A stretch of 54,143 bases of DNA, from the NCBI GenBank assembly GCA_046350595.1, contig JAXMAC010000010.1, positions 1 through 54,143 on the forward strand, read 5' to 3'. Positions 43,521 through 52,800 of this stretch are shown one piece after another. Every line of letters begins with the position of its first letter. Position 1 is the first letter of the stretch. This DNA is from JAHFOW01 sp046350595 (lineage in GTDB: Bacteria > Planctomycetota > Brocadiia > Brocadiales > Brocadiaceae). The notes under the pieces were generated by a model, which was given only the letters and a program-made list of their open reading frames with translations, was not told where the DNA came from and made no database searches. Made by a program: the position numbers and the translations under genes.

Positions 43521-44860
43521 AAAGCATCATACGTCTTTTTTTCTCAATAATCTTCATATCAATAAGCGCCGTAGTTCTCGGACAGGACAAGCCGCCCGAA
43601 ACCCCCCTGATAATTCAGCAAAAAGAAAGCGCCGATCAAGCCAGAGAAAAAGTATATGAGGAATTCGAAGAATTCGTAAGGGTCTTAAAGGAGGTACAGG
43701 ATAAATACGTTGATGAAATAAAACTGGACACAATTCTTACGAATGCTTACCGTGGCATGCTTTCTGGACTCGATCCATATAGCCAGTACTTTAGCCCTGA
43801 AGAGTTAGAAGACCTGAAAGTTGAAACTGAAGGCGAGTTTGAAGGACTGGGAATTGAAGTCATTGTTAAGGAAGGACTGTTAACAGTAATTACACCGATT
43901 GTTGATTCTCCCGCCTTTAAGGCCGGAATACTGGTAGGCGACCGGATTATCAAGATTGACGGTGATTCTACCGAAAATATGAGTATCAGAGAAGCGATAA
44001 AAAAGCTTCGGGGAAAGATCGGAACAAAAATCACCCTGACCGTTGTCCATGAAGGCGATATAAACCCGGTTGATATTACGATTGAACGGGCAAAAATTCA
44101 TGTCAACAGCATCCGGGGGGCGCGCATGGTTGATAGTGAATATAAGATATGGTATCTTGCCGTGACCAATTTCCAGGAAAATACCGTAAAGGACATGGAT
44201 GATGCCCTTCAAACTATGATGAAAAAAGGTATGCAAGGTCTTATCCTGGACTTACGTTTTAATCCGGGAGGGTTGTTGAATGTCGCGGTTGAGATGGTAG
44301 ATAAGTTCCTGGATAAGGGCGTCATCGTTTCTACCAAGGGAAGGGATAAAACGCAGAATTACGTATATCAGGCACACAAGAAAGGAACATACCCCAATTT
44401 CCCGATAGCTGTGCTGGTCAACAACGGGAGTGCAAGCGCATCTGAGATTGTTGCAGGCGCTCTCAAAGACCACAGGCGGGGTTTATTGGTAGGCGTCAGG
44501 ACTTTTGGTAAGGGTTCTGTACAAAGCTTGATCCCCGTGGAAGATGGGAAAGCTGCCCTCAAACTTACGACGGCAAGGTATTATACGCCGAGGGGGATTT
44601 GTATCCACGAGAAGGGCATCGAGCCTGATATAAAAGTTCCGCTCACTTTAACGGAAACAAAGGCATTGCATGAGCATATGTCCGCCGCCAATATTGATAC
44701 AAAGCCGGGCGAACCCAGAGATAAGGACAAGGAAGCTGTATTAAAGGGGACTATCCCACAGGAGAAAGAAAAACAAGCCTATGTAGATGTGCAGCTTGAA
44801 AGGGCAAAGGATGTCTTAAAAGGTATTGAGGTCTACGCAAAAAAAAGGCCTGCTCCGTAG
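43517..44860 (+). CDS. S41-family C-terminal processing peptidase (CtpA/Prc type)
   Basis: A periplasmic serine protease with an N-terminal signal/anchor (about 3-21). The PDZ domain (about 105-185) includes GLGIEV and VDSPAFKAGILVGDRI. The S41 catalytic domain has the Ser-Lys dyad S307 in GSASASEIVAG and K332 in TFGKGSVQ. At 447 residues it is normal. It is translationally coupled to the transketolase gene by the ATGA overlap. A rho-independent terminator follows 41 bases after the stop. Confidence 0.96.
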   Translation: MKSIIRLFFSIIFISISAVVLGQDKPPETPLIIQQKESADQAREKVYEEFEEFVRVLKEVQDKYVDEIKLDTILTNAYRGMLSGLDPYSQYFSPEELEDLKVETEGEFEGLGIEVIVKEGLLTVITPIVDSPAFKAGILVGDRIIKIDGDSTENMSIREAIKKLRGKIGTKITLTVVHEGDINPVDITIERAKIHVNSIRGARMVDSEYKIWYLAVTNFQENTVKDMDDALQTMMKKGMQGLILDLRFNPGGLLNVAVEMVDKFLDKGVIVSTKGRDKTQNYVYQAHKKGTYPNFPIAVLVNNGSASASEIVAGALKDHRRGLLVGVRTFGKGSVQSLIPVEDGKAALKLTTARYYTPRGICIHEKGIEPDIKVPLTLTETKALHEHMSAANIDTKPGEPRDKDKEAVLKGTIPQEKEKQAYVDVQLERAKDVLKGIEVYAKKRPAP

Positions 44861-44900
44861 AAACAATTATAAAAGAATGTTTTTCGGTAACTTGTTTATG

Positions 44901-44926
44901 AAAGCAGGAGATATTCCTGCTTTTTT
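44901..44926 (+). terminator. Rho-independent terminator after the protease gene
   Basis: AAAGCAGGA, a short ATAT-containing loop, then TCCTGCTTTTTT. The stem is 7-9 bp and followed by six T. It ends the transketolase-protease unit twelve bases before the tsaD start codon. Confidence 0.9.
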
Positions 44927-44938
44927 AATGTTTATACT

Positions 44939-45946
44939 ATGTTGATTCTCGGTATTGAAACATCCTGTGATGAAACTTCGGCTGCTCTTGTAAAGGACGG
45001 CAAAGAAATTGTGTCAAGTATTATTCTGTCTCAGGATGAATTGCACCGGCAGTTTGGCGGTGTGGTTCCCGACATTGCCTGCCGTGCGCATCTGGAATCT
45101 GTTATTGGCATCGTTGATAATGCCATGGCTGACGCAAAGATAAGCCTTAAGGAAATCGACGCAGTTGGTGTCGTTAATACACCGGGCCTGATTGGCGCAT
45201 TACTGATCGGTGTGACCACAGCAAAGACGTTGAGCATGATACTGGGTGTCCCTCTCATAGCGGTCAACCACCTCCATGCCCATATTTATGCAAACAATCT
45301 TGAGCACGATACTATCCGGTATCCCGCGATTAGCCTTGTTGTTTCAGGCGGACATACCACGATTTTCCTCTCAGAAAGCGCGACAAAGCACGTTCCGTTA
45401 GGTAGCACCATTGACGATGCGGCAGGCGAGGCATTCGATAAAGTATCAAAGATACTCGGCCTTGGCTATCCGGGTGGACCAGTCATTGACAAACTTGCAA
45501 AACAGGGAGATCGTCGCGCTGTGTTATTCCCACGTTCGTATCTTGATAAGGACTCCCTCGATTTTAGCTTTAGCGGACTCAAAACCGCGGTGTTGTATTA
45601 TTACAAGGGACAGGATGTAAAGACCGGGAAATCCAAACCACTGTCTGAACAGGAGATCGCAAACATTGCCGCAAGCTTTCAGGAGGCAGTGGTTGATGTC
45701 CTTGTCGACAAGACCATTCTGGCGGCAAAAATGCATAATGTGTATGGAATACTCATGGGCGGCGGTGTAGCGGCAAACTCCCGATTGCGACTGAGATTGA
45801 AGGAGAAGTCACGGGAATCAGGTATTCCCCTGTATTATCCATCTTTTAAGCTTTGTACCGATAATGCCGCTATGGTTGCAGGGTTGGCCTATAAAAAATA
45901 TCTAGAGGGAGATATTTCAGGACTTGATATTGAAGCTATTCCATAA
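44939..45946 (+). CDS. tsaD: tRNA N6-adenosine threonylcarbamoyltransferase TsaD
   Basis: Transfers the threonylcarbamoyl group from TC-AMP to A37 of ANN-reading tRNAs. The protein starts exactly as the family does (MLILGIETSCDETSAAL). Metal ligands H111 and H115 lie in NHLHAHIYA, and SGGHTTIFL and GGGVAANSRLR are conserved. Length 335 is typical. A terminator lies directly upstream and no Shine-Dalgarno is visible, so initiation may be leaderless or start from a promoter inside the terminator region. Confidence 0.97.
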   Translation: MLILGIETSCDETSAALVKDGKEIVSSIILSQDELHRQFGGVVPDIACRAHLESVIGIVDNAMADAKISLKEIDAVGVVNTPGLIGALLIGVTTAKTLSMILGVPLIAVNHLHAHIYANNLEHDTIRYPAISLVVSGGHTTIFLSESATKHVPLGSTIDDAAGEAFDKVSKILGLGYPGGPVIDKLAKQGDRRAVLFPRSYLDKDSLDFSFSGLKTAVLYYYKGQDVKTGKSKPLSEQEIANIAASFQEAVVDVLVDKTILAAKMHNVYGILMGGGVAANSRLRLRLKEKSRESGIPLYYPSFKLCTDNAAMVAGLAYKKYLEGDISGLDIEAIP

Positions 45947-46146
45947 AATGACTAAACTAGTACATCGACACATAATTAGCGAAGCAATCTTTCTCTCAAA
46001 ATCCATGGAAAGAGGAGATTGCTTCAGTCGTTCCTCCTTCGCAATGACACAACAGTAGGCTTTTTGCACAGACTCTAAAGCCTTGAGTTACAAAGGACGA
46101 CTTGGCCATTACTTTCAAGTTAGGCCTTACGGCTACTTTTGATACG

Positions 46147-46174
46147 GTAGTGGCAATTCATGAATTGCCACTAC
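46147..46174. repeat. 28-bp palindrome, core AATTCATGAATT, copy 2
   Basis: Identical in all 28 positions to 30522-30549 and 53983-54010. The flanks here (GATACG before, AAACAAACC after) differ from the other copies. Confidence 0.95.
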
Positions 46175-46185
46175 AAACAAACCAA

Positions 46186-46218
46186 AACTCTGACAGGGTT
46201 TGAAACCCTGTCAGAGTT
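46186..46218. repeat. Perfect hairpin with 16-bp arms
   Basis: AACTCTGACAGGGTTT, one G, then AAACCCTGTCAGAGTT. It is fully self-complementary with a one-base loop and lies downstream of the AATTCATGAATT palindrome. Not followed by a T-run, so not an obvious terminator. Confidence 0.95.
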
Positions 46219-46354
46219 AACCCGGTTTGAAATTCCTATACATTAAATTAGGCTGCCTCGGCAGCGACTTTTTATGGAGAGCGAAGTGGTATTTCGCTCA
46301 TAACGAAGCACCGCTTCGTTCTACAACTTTGAAATTTCTATACATATATTAATC

Positions 46355-47107
46355 ATGGACATTGACGTTATAAAACAATTACTAGAAAGCTATAAAAGTG
46401 GAAAAGTATCAATTGATAATGTTCTGGGAAAGATCAAAGAGTTGCCTTACAAGGATATTGGTTTTGCCAAGGTAGATAGCCATCGCAATATCCGATGTGG
46501 TTTTCCGGAAGTAATTTTTTGTCTGGGCAAGACCCCTGAGCAGGTGGTGAGGATTGCAGAACACATTGTTGCCGGGGGAAATGACATGCTTGCGACCCGC
46601 GCAACCCCTGAAGTTTATGAGGCTGTTGCCGATGAATTTCCGGAGGCTGTTTACCATGAACAGGCGCGGACGATAACCATACGAAAGACACGGAGAAAGC
46701 CAAACAAGGGACTCATCCTGATTATAACGGCTGGCACCTCTGATATCCCCGTTGCTGAGGAGGCACGGGTAACGGCGGAAATTATGGGGAACAAAGTAAA
46801 GGTACTGTACGATGTCGGTGTGGCGGGCATCCATCGGTTGATGAAGAGCCACGGTGAGCTACTCAAGGCCAACGTGATTATTGTTGTCGCAGGGATGGAA
46901 GGCGCTTTGGCTAGTGTTGTTGGGGGATTAGTAGATTGCCCTGTTATTGGCGTGCCAACCAGTATTGGTTACGGCGCCAGTTTTTTGGGTGTAACCCCGC
47001 TTTTATCTATGTTGAACAGTTGCGCCTCCGGTGTTTCGGTGGTAAATATTGACAACGGCTTTGGAGCTGCGTATGTCGCATCATTGATCAACCGTACACG
47101 GAGATAA
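46355..47107 (+). CDS. larB: LarB, nickel-pincer cofactor biosynthesis carboxylase/hydrolase
   Basis: A 250-residue protein of the LarB (AIR-carboxylase-like) family. LarB carboxylates the pyridinium ring of nicotinic acid adenine dinucleotide and hydrolyses it in the synthesis of the nickel-pincer nucleotide of lactate racemase and relatives. Family motifs are ELPYKDIGFAKVDSHRNIR, GFPEVIFCLGKTPEQV, LIITAGTSDIPVAEEA and GMEGALASVVGGL. LarC, LarE and LarA are not in the window, so the target enzyme is unknown. Confidence 0.94.
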   Translation: MDIDVIKQLLESYKSGKVSIDNVLGKIKELPYKDIGFAKVDSHRNIRCGFPEVIFCLGKTPEQVVRIAEHIVAGGNDMLATRATPEVYEAVADEFPEAVYHEQARTITIRKTRRKPNKGLILIITAGTSDIPVAEEARVTAEIMGNKVKVLYDVGVAGIHRLMKSHGELLKANVIIVVAGMEGALASVVGGLVDCPVIGVPTSIGYGASFLGVTPLLSMLNSCASGVSVVNIDNGFGAAYVASLINRTRR

Positions 47108-47170
47108 AGAGTTGGACTTGTATTGAAATGTTCCTAGGGCAATAGATATGCGCTCCGGGATGTGGACGTG

Positions 47171-47269
47171 CCGAATGAGTCGGAAAAGACCGTAGTGGCA
47201 AGGCGCGCCTTGCCACTACTTAAAATATTTTTGCTGAAAAATGTCAAAATATTATTTGTAAGATACTAA
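47171..47269 (+). repeat. 98-bp dispersed repeat, copy 2
   Basis: Near-exact duplicate of 19871-19968, including the AAGGCGCGCCTT palindrome (47192-47219). Its last bases form the ATG of an in-frame upstream start (47269) for the next gene, which I regard as accidental. Confidence 0.9.
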
Positions 47270-47325
47270 TGCCTCGTGTATCTTCGTGCCTTAGCATCTT
47301 TGTGGGAAGAAAGGGTTGTTGTTTC

Positions 47326-48204
47326 ATGTACGAAGTAAAAGAAATTCCGAAGATTCGTTCACGAAAACCGGATACCCATAAGGGGGACTATGGGCGGGTG
47401 TTCGTGCTGGCAGGTTCCCATGGCATGACAGGCGCGGCGTATATGTGCAGTATGGGTGCCCTGCGCGCAGGCGCTGGCATTGTAACGCTAGGGATTCCGG
47501 AGAGCCTTCACGGGATTGTGGCGTCAAAATTAACCTGTGTTATGACTCATCCACTCCCTGAAACACCGGCAAAAACCCTGTCGGAGTTGGGACGACAGGA
47601 CATCCTTGATTTCTCACAACGGTTTGATGTTATCGCTATCGGTCCGGGTTTGTCCCAGTATCCGGAGACCAGGAAGCTGGTGCAGTGGTTGTTACAAAAT
47701 GTGGACCGTCCTCTTGTGTTAGATGCCGATGGTATTAATGCCCTTGCTGATAATCCTGAAATACTGGGTCAGATAAAGAAGCAGATTATTCTGACTCCGC
47801 ACCCCGGAGAGATGGCTCGCCTTATTGGAGCATTATCCACCCGTGAGGTACAATCGAAACGGATGGAAGTTTCGCAAATGTTTGTGAGGGGAAGAAAAAA
47901 TGTAACCCTTGTATTGAAGGGCCACAAAACTATTGTTATGGATGATGAAAGGTTTTATATTAATACGACGGGTAATCCGGGAATGGCTACTGCCGGTTCC
48001 GGTGATGTGTTGACTGGTATGATTGCCGCCCTTTCAGGTCAACAATACACCGCCTTCGAGGCAGCGCAGCTCGGTGTGTTTTTGCACGGACTGGCGGGCG
48101 ATCTTGCAGCGCAGGAGAAGGGAGAAATCTCTCTGATTGCAACCGATATCCTGGACTCTTTGCCCAGGTCTTTTATGACATACAGGGGAAATGCGTATGT
48201 ATAA
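47326..48204 (+). CDS. nnrD: ADP/ATP-dependent NAD(P)H-hydrate dehydratase
   Basis: Repairs damaged NAD(P)H hydrates using ADP or ATP. From ATG 47326 it has 292 residues and starts MYEVKEIPKIRSRKPDTHKG. Family motifs are GRVFVLAGSHGMTGAAYM, DADGINALADN, LTPHPGEMARLIG and NPGMATAGSGDVLTGMI, the last holding the catalytic aspartate. An in-frame ATG at 47269 would add 19 residues encoded partly by a dispersed repeat, so I reject it. The NnrE epimerase domain often fused to it is absent. The next gene overlaps its 3' end by 14 bases. Confidence 0.94.
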   Translation: MYEVKEIPKIRSRKPDTHKGDYGRVFVLAGSHGMTGAAYMCSMGALRAGAGIVTLGIPESLHGIVASKLTCVMTHPLPETPAKTLSELGRQDILDFSQRFDVIAIGPGLSQYPETRKLVQWLLQNVDRPLVLDADGINALADNPEILGQIKKQIILTPHPGEMARLIGALSTREVQSKRMEVSQMFVRGRKNVTLVLKGHKTIVMDDERFYINTTGNPGMATAGSGDVLTGMIAALSGQQYTAFEAAQLGVFLHGLAGDLAAQEKGEISLIATDILDSLPRSFMTYRGNAYV

Positions 48205-49219
48205 GCGATTAATTATTTTTGTAATTCATACGCTGGTTTTATTCTGGTATATCACTTCTCCGTATGCATCAGATGAATCTCATTTTACGCCTGACGGTTC
48301 TGTCAAGTACCGTGTAATTGAGGGAATTGAGTATTGCAGACGGAATATAGATATCTGTATCCATGATTTTGCAGCCCTGGATATTGATAGAGACCTCGAA
48401 CATGCGCGAAGCAGGGGAATTCGGGCGCATGTAGTAATCCTTGAATATAACACATCAACTTCGAGGGGAAAATTGGCAGAGGCATTAATTCAAAAAGGAT
48501 TTGACGTCAGAATCCTAAAACTTTCACAGGGTGAGGAAAGAGGAGAGGATTTTATTATTCTGGATGACCGGGTAGTTATAACGGGCGTCTTCAATTGGCT
48601 GGCATATCGGGACAGAAACATGGATAATACCATACTCTTTTCTTATGATAATGACAAAATACGCGCATACAAGGACACATTTTATAAACTTTTTTCAGAA
48701 GGAGAGCCTTCATCGTTTTTGGTGAGTCAAAAAGACCTCGTTGTGCAGGAAAGTTTACCTGTGTCTGATGGAGGTTCTGATAAGACGAGCGCTGGTCAGG
48801 TATCGCAAGGTTTTCCCTTAAGCAAGGAATTGCCGGAGAACGAATCTTCAAAACCTGCACAGGAACCAAAAGCAAGGAACTTTATAGACCTATCGCTTGA
48901 AGACATGTGGAATCAACTGGGCAAGGGAAGCGCCCTTTCCCGTTCTGAAAAGAATGAACTGTGGAAAAAATACAAGGATAAATATGTTCGATGGCAGGGG
49001 GTGGTCGTTTATAAGGGAATGGGACGTGTGGATTGGAATAGGGTAGGAGTGGGTCGTCAGGGTGGAAAAGATGCCGAAGTGGAAATTGTGTTTGATTGGC
49101 AGCTGTTTGAAAAGGTTATGAGTCTAAGGCTCGGGAATACGATTACGTTTACGGGTAAACTAGTTTCCCGTCCGGGTTTTAATGCCCCTTGCCGGTTGGA
49201 TGACGGGGATATAGAGTAG
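48191..49219 (+). CDS. Secreted PLD-fold protein lacking the HKD catalytic residues
   Basis: A 342-residue protein with an N-terminal signal (LIIFVIHTLVLFWYITSPYA). Residues about 30-175 follow the phospholipase-D-like fold (VKYRVIEGIEYCRRNIDICI, EDFIILDDRVVITGVFNW). Where PLDc_2 proteins have HxKxxxxD, this one reads GEDFIILDD, so the His and Lys are replaced and hydrolase activity is doubtful. After a polar linker (180-240) comes a beta-rich domain (YVRWQGVVVYKG, LGNTITFTGKLVSR) that may be OB-like. It overlaps nnrD by 14 bases. ATG 48197, closer to AGGGG spacing, is an alternative start. Confidence 0.75.
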   Translation: MRMYKRLIIFVIHTLVLFWYITSPYASDESHFTPDGSVKYRVIEGIEYCRRNIDICIHDFAALDIDRDLEHARSRGIRAHVVILEYNTSTSRGKLAEALIQKGFDVRILKLSQGEERGEDFIILDDRVVITGVFNWLAYRDRNMDNTILFSYDNDKIRAYKDTFYKLFSEGEPSSFLVSQKDLVVQESLPVSDGGSDKTSAGQVSQGFPLSKELPENESSKPAQEPKARNFIDLSLEDMWNQLGKGSALSRSEKNELWKKYKDKYVRWQGVVVYKGMGRVDWNRVGVGRQGGKDAEVEIVFDWQLFEKVMSLRLGNTITFTGKLVSRPGFNAPCRLDDGDIE

Positions 49220-49245
49220 CAGGTTAAGTTGTGAGTAGTGAGTAG

Positions 49246-49282
49246 GGTGGATTAAGGCGTTGGTTTTTACGCCGAATCCACC
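49246..49282. repeat. Hairpin repeat upstream of the P-II gene
   Basis: GGTGGATTAAGGCGT and ACGCCGAATCCACC can pair across a TGGTTTTT loop with small mismatches. It lies in the 222-base gap between the PLD-fold and P-II genes. The rest of that gap is AT-rich with a reversed GGAAATTCCTATGCAT block (49353-49368) like those beside other palindromes. Confidence 0.7.
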
Positions 49283-49441
49283 AATAATATTTCCAGGAAA
49301 GCTGAATTCGCTCTCGATTAATCAACCCTACCGCAAATCCTCAATAAAATGGAAATTCCTATGCATTTAAATTAGTTTTAATATTTTAGCCTGAAAGAAA
49401 ATGTAACATAATGAGGGAAATAGCATATTGGGAGGATAAAC

Positions 49442-49780
49442 ATGAAGAAAATTACTGCAATTGTACGGGAAGATAGATTTTCAATGGTTAAAGATGCACT
49501 GTTAGATATTGGGTATCCTGGAATGACGGTAACTGAGGTGAAAGGACACGGCCATCAGAAAGGTATTACAGAACAGTGGCGCGGAAGAACATATAAAACT
49601 GACCTTTTAAAGAAAGTACAGATAGAACTGGTTGTTTCTGATAAGACTGTTGATGAAATTATCCAGTGCATTGTCAAGGAAGCCCAGACGGGAAACATTG
49701 GCGACGGTAAGATATTCGTCAGCCCCATCGAGGATGTTGTTCGTGTTCGAACTGGTGAAAGAGGCGAAAAGGCTATCTAG
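49442..49780 (+). CDS. P-II family nitrogen regulator
   Basis: A 112-residue trimeric signal protein sensing 2-oxoglutarate and ATP/ADP. The first signature is in KKITAIVREDRFSMVKDAL. The T-loop reads KGITEQWRGRTYKTDLL with the potential modification tyrosine Y51. The C-terminal signature is GNIGDGKIFVSPIEDVVRVRTGE, with the ATP-binding region intact. A good GGGAGG ribosome site stands six bases upstream. No amtB or glnA is adjacent, so its partner cannot be inferred from context. Confidence 0.96.
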   Translation: MKKITAIVREDRFSMVKDALLDIGYPGMTVTEVKGHGHQKGITEQWRGRTYKTDLLKKVQIELVVSDKTVDEIIQCIVKEAQTGNIGDGKIFVSPIEDVVRVRTGERGEKAI

Positions 49781-49853
49781 CCGTGCTTTATCAAAAATTT
49801 TTATCATCTGTATTTTACTAACATAGTGCGCGTGATACGATTGGCCTGAGGGC

Positions 49854-52800
49854 ATGTCTTTTATGAAAAACACCGTGAGCTGTATGCTGGGCAGATTTAA
49901 TAGCTCCATCCCGAAGGCGCCTATTTCCCTTTTATTTGCTTTGTTCATAGTTTGTAATGCATCGTTGGCTGAAACTATCCGGCAGGTTTCTGCAGGATGG
50001 GAACATACCATTGCCTTGAAATCCGATGGAACAGTTTGGACTTGGGGAGCTAACAAATTCGGCCAACTGGGAGATGGGACTACCATAGCTAAGTCGTTAC
50101 CTGTGCAGGTTGGCGGGCTTTCGGAAGTTGTTACTATTGATGGCGGCGCGGGACATACCCTGGCGGTAAAATCAGATGGAACCGTCTGGGCCTGGGGGTT
50201 AAATAATTATGGACAATTGGGAGATGCGATGACCGAAAATAAAAGCATACCCGTTCAGGTAAACGGTCTTTTGGATATTATTGCCGTTGCATGTGGTGGT
50301 AATCACTCAGTAGCGCTGGATCGGAATGGGGATGTCTGGGCGTGGGGGGCAAATGAATATGGCCAACTAGGAATTGGCGGTGAATCTTCCCTGGGAAGCA
50401 AAAGAAATAAGCCGGAAAAGGTAAACGGACTGAGCGGAATTATTGCACTTGCATGCGGCGGAAGCCATACTATTGCATTAAGTAAAGATGGCGAAATTTA
50501 TGGCTGGGGATGTAACCAAAAAGGTCAAATAGGAGATGGGACGTATATGAAGAGAACCGCACCGGTAAAAGTAAGTGGACTGAGCGGGATTATTGCTATT
50601 ACCTCCGGCGGCGCTCTGGGCGGGGATACAAACTCACATAACCTTGCATTGAAATCTGATGGCACAGTCTGGGCATGGGGAAGTAACAGCGATGGCCAAC
50701 TTGGAGATGGGACAGATATTGATAGAAATACACCCATACAGGTTGGCGGTCTTTCCCATGTTATTGCAATTGCCGGCGGCGGCGCTCATTCTATAGCCCT
50801 GAAGTCGGATGGTACGGTTTGGGCCTGGGGATGCAATTGGGCTGGCCAATTGGGCATTGGAATTCCATTCAGTGCAAAAAACAAGCCCGTACAGGTTAAA
50901 TACCTGAGCAATATTATTACTATTACCAGTGGTTGGATGCATTCCATAGCGGAAAAGTCAGACGGCACCTTGTATGCTTGGGGATATAACGAACGTGGAG
51001 AACTGGGGGATGGGACATTTACGAATTGGTCATTACCCGTGCTTGTTAAATTGCCTTTATTGGAAACGGACACCGCCAGAGACATAACATCAAATTCGGT
51101 CACACTCCACCTTGCATCTACGGTAACAGCAAGGGATAAAGCGGGGAATGATGGTAACGATACCATTGAAATAACAGGTAACAGAGGTGTTCTTGCACCA
51201 CCAACACCGGTGATTACCCAAACTAACCCTGAACCGGTTGATGCCGACTTGAAAACTGTAAATAGTACAGATAAAAATATTCTGGATATGACAGTGCCCG
51301 TGGTTAATATCACGACTCCGGCGCCCGGTAAAGAATATCTGAGTACAAACAGCACGATAACTTTGGGCGGCATTGCAACGGATAATGAGAGTGGAGTAAA
51401 GAGCGTGACATGGTCAGACGATCTGGGTAGAAGTGGTATAGCTGATGGTACTACAAGTTGGACAATTTCAGACATAGGTTTACCACCTGGCAGCATAACG
51501 GTCACGGTAACTGCGATGGATGGCACTGGGAATATCGGAAGCGCCAGAATTATTATTGCACACGGTATGGCACCCACGGTGATGACCGTATCAGCGTCGA
51601 ATATAACTTCGGATTCAGTGACGTTGGGTGGCAAGGTAAATGCTTGTGGATTGTCCACAACGGCGTGGTTTGAATATGGAACAGAAAGTGGGCAGTATGA
51701 TAATACCACCCCACTACAGAACCTGGATGGAACTGCAGATAGTGTGATAAGCGCAGGTATAATGGCGCTATTGCAAGGCAAGACTTACTATTATAGGGTG
51801 GCAGCCAGGAATAATGCGGGAACAACGTATGGAGCTGAAATGTCATTTGATATATTAGATACAACCGCACCGGTTGGTTCAATAACTATAAAAGATGGCG
51901 ATACCCGTACTAATTCAACAACAGTTACAATAAATCTTGCAGCATCGGATAATATTGGTGTAACAGGCTATTACATTTCGACGAGTAAGGAAGTGTCTTT
52001 GGCAATTGCAGAGCGCTGGATATCCGTTCCACCTGCGGTAAACTATAGTGCAAACATTTCGTATGCATTGAGTGACGAAGATGGTACTAAGACAGTATAT
52101 GTGTGGTTTAGAGATGATTCCTGGAATATATCTGAAGCAGTGAGCGATGATATTGTATTAGACACAACAGCTCCATCAATGCCAGGTAATGCTCTGGATA
52201 ATAACATTGATAAGTCGACAGGGGCACAGAAGGCAACTGAAACAGTCACAGAGCACAAGAAAGTTAATAATGTTATGGGCAGTGTGACTACGAGTCTGGT
52301 TGTGGTGGAGGAAAATTTTGTAGCAGCTAAGGTAATCTCAAAAGAGGAAGCATCACCCGATCTCGTTGTTTCTGAGGTAAACACAAAAAACGATAACATC
52401 GGACCACCGGAATCAGCAAAAGAACATGTAGATAATAAGAGTAAAAAAGCGTCCGAATCCGCTCATATCAAAGACACAGACCCGCCCGATGGTTTTATAA
52501 CGATAAATAATGATGAGAAATATACAGACTCCCGAAGTGTTACCGTAAATCTTTCTGCCACTGACAATGTTGGCATAGTGGGATATTATATTTCTATGGA
52601 CACTGCCACACCATCGTCTTTTAATCCGGGATGGAAATATATAACTCTCACACCCCGGTTAAAAGAAGATGTTTCTTATATTTTAAGCGGCAAGAGGGGT
52701 GCGAAGATCATATATGCATGGTACAAGGATTTCACAGGAAATGTCTCAAAAGCCACGAGTGATGATATTGTCTTGAACATTACACCGCCGGTCGGTTCGC

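Larger units (their letters stand above)
45947..46354. other. Repeat-filled intergenic region upstream of larB
   Basis: No gene. In order it contains: a truncated copy of the TGTGCAAAAAG-ended MITE (about 45975-46075); the AATTCATGAATT palindrome (46147-46174); a 16-bp-arm perfect hairpin (46186-46218); a reversed TTTGAAATTCCTATACA block (about 46228-46244); two small hairpins GAGCGAA/TTCGCTC and AACGAAGC/GCTTCGTT (46279-46321); and another TTTGAAATTTCTATACA block just before the larB start. Confidence 0.75.

Noticed and set aside
47269..47325. 19-residue extension of NnrD
   Set aside because: Its ATG is the last part of a dispersed repeat and the added residues are not family-like.
50525..51781. 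Long minus-strand open frames opposite the RCC1 gene
   Set aside because: They arise from the repeated Gly/Asp/Trp codons of the RCC1 protein and have no domain character.
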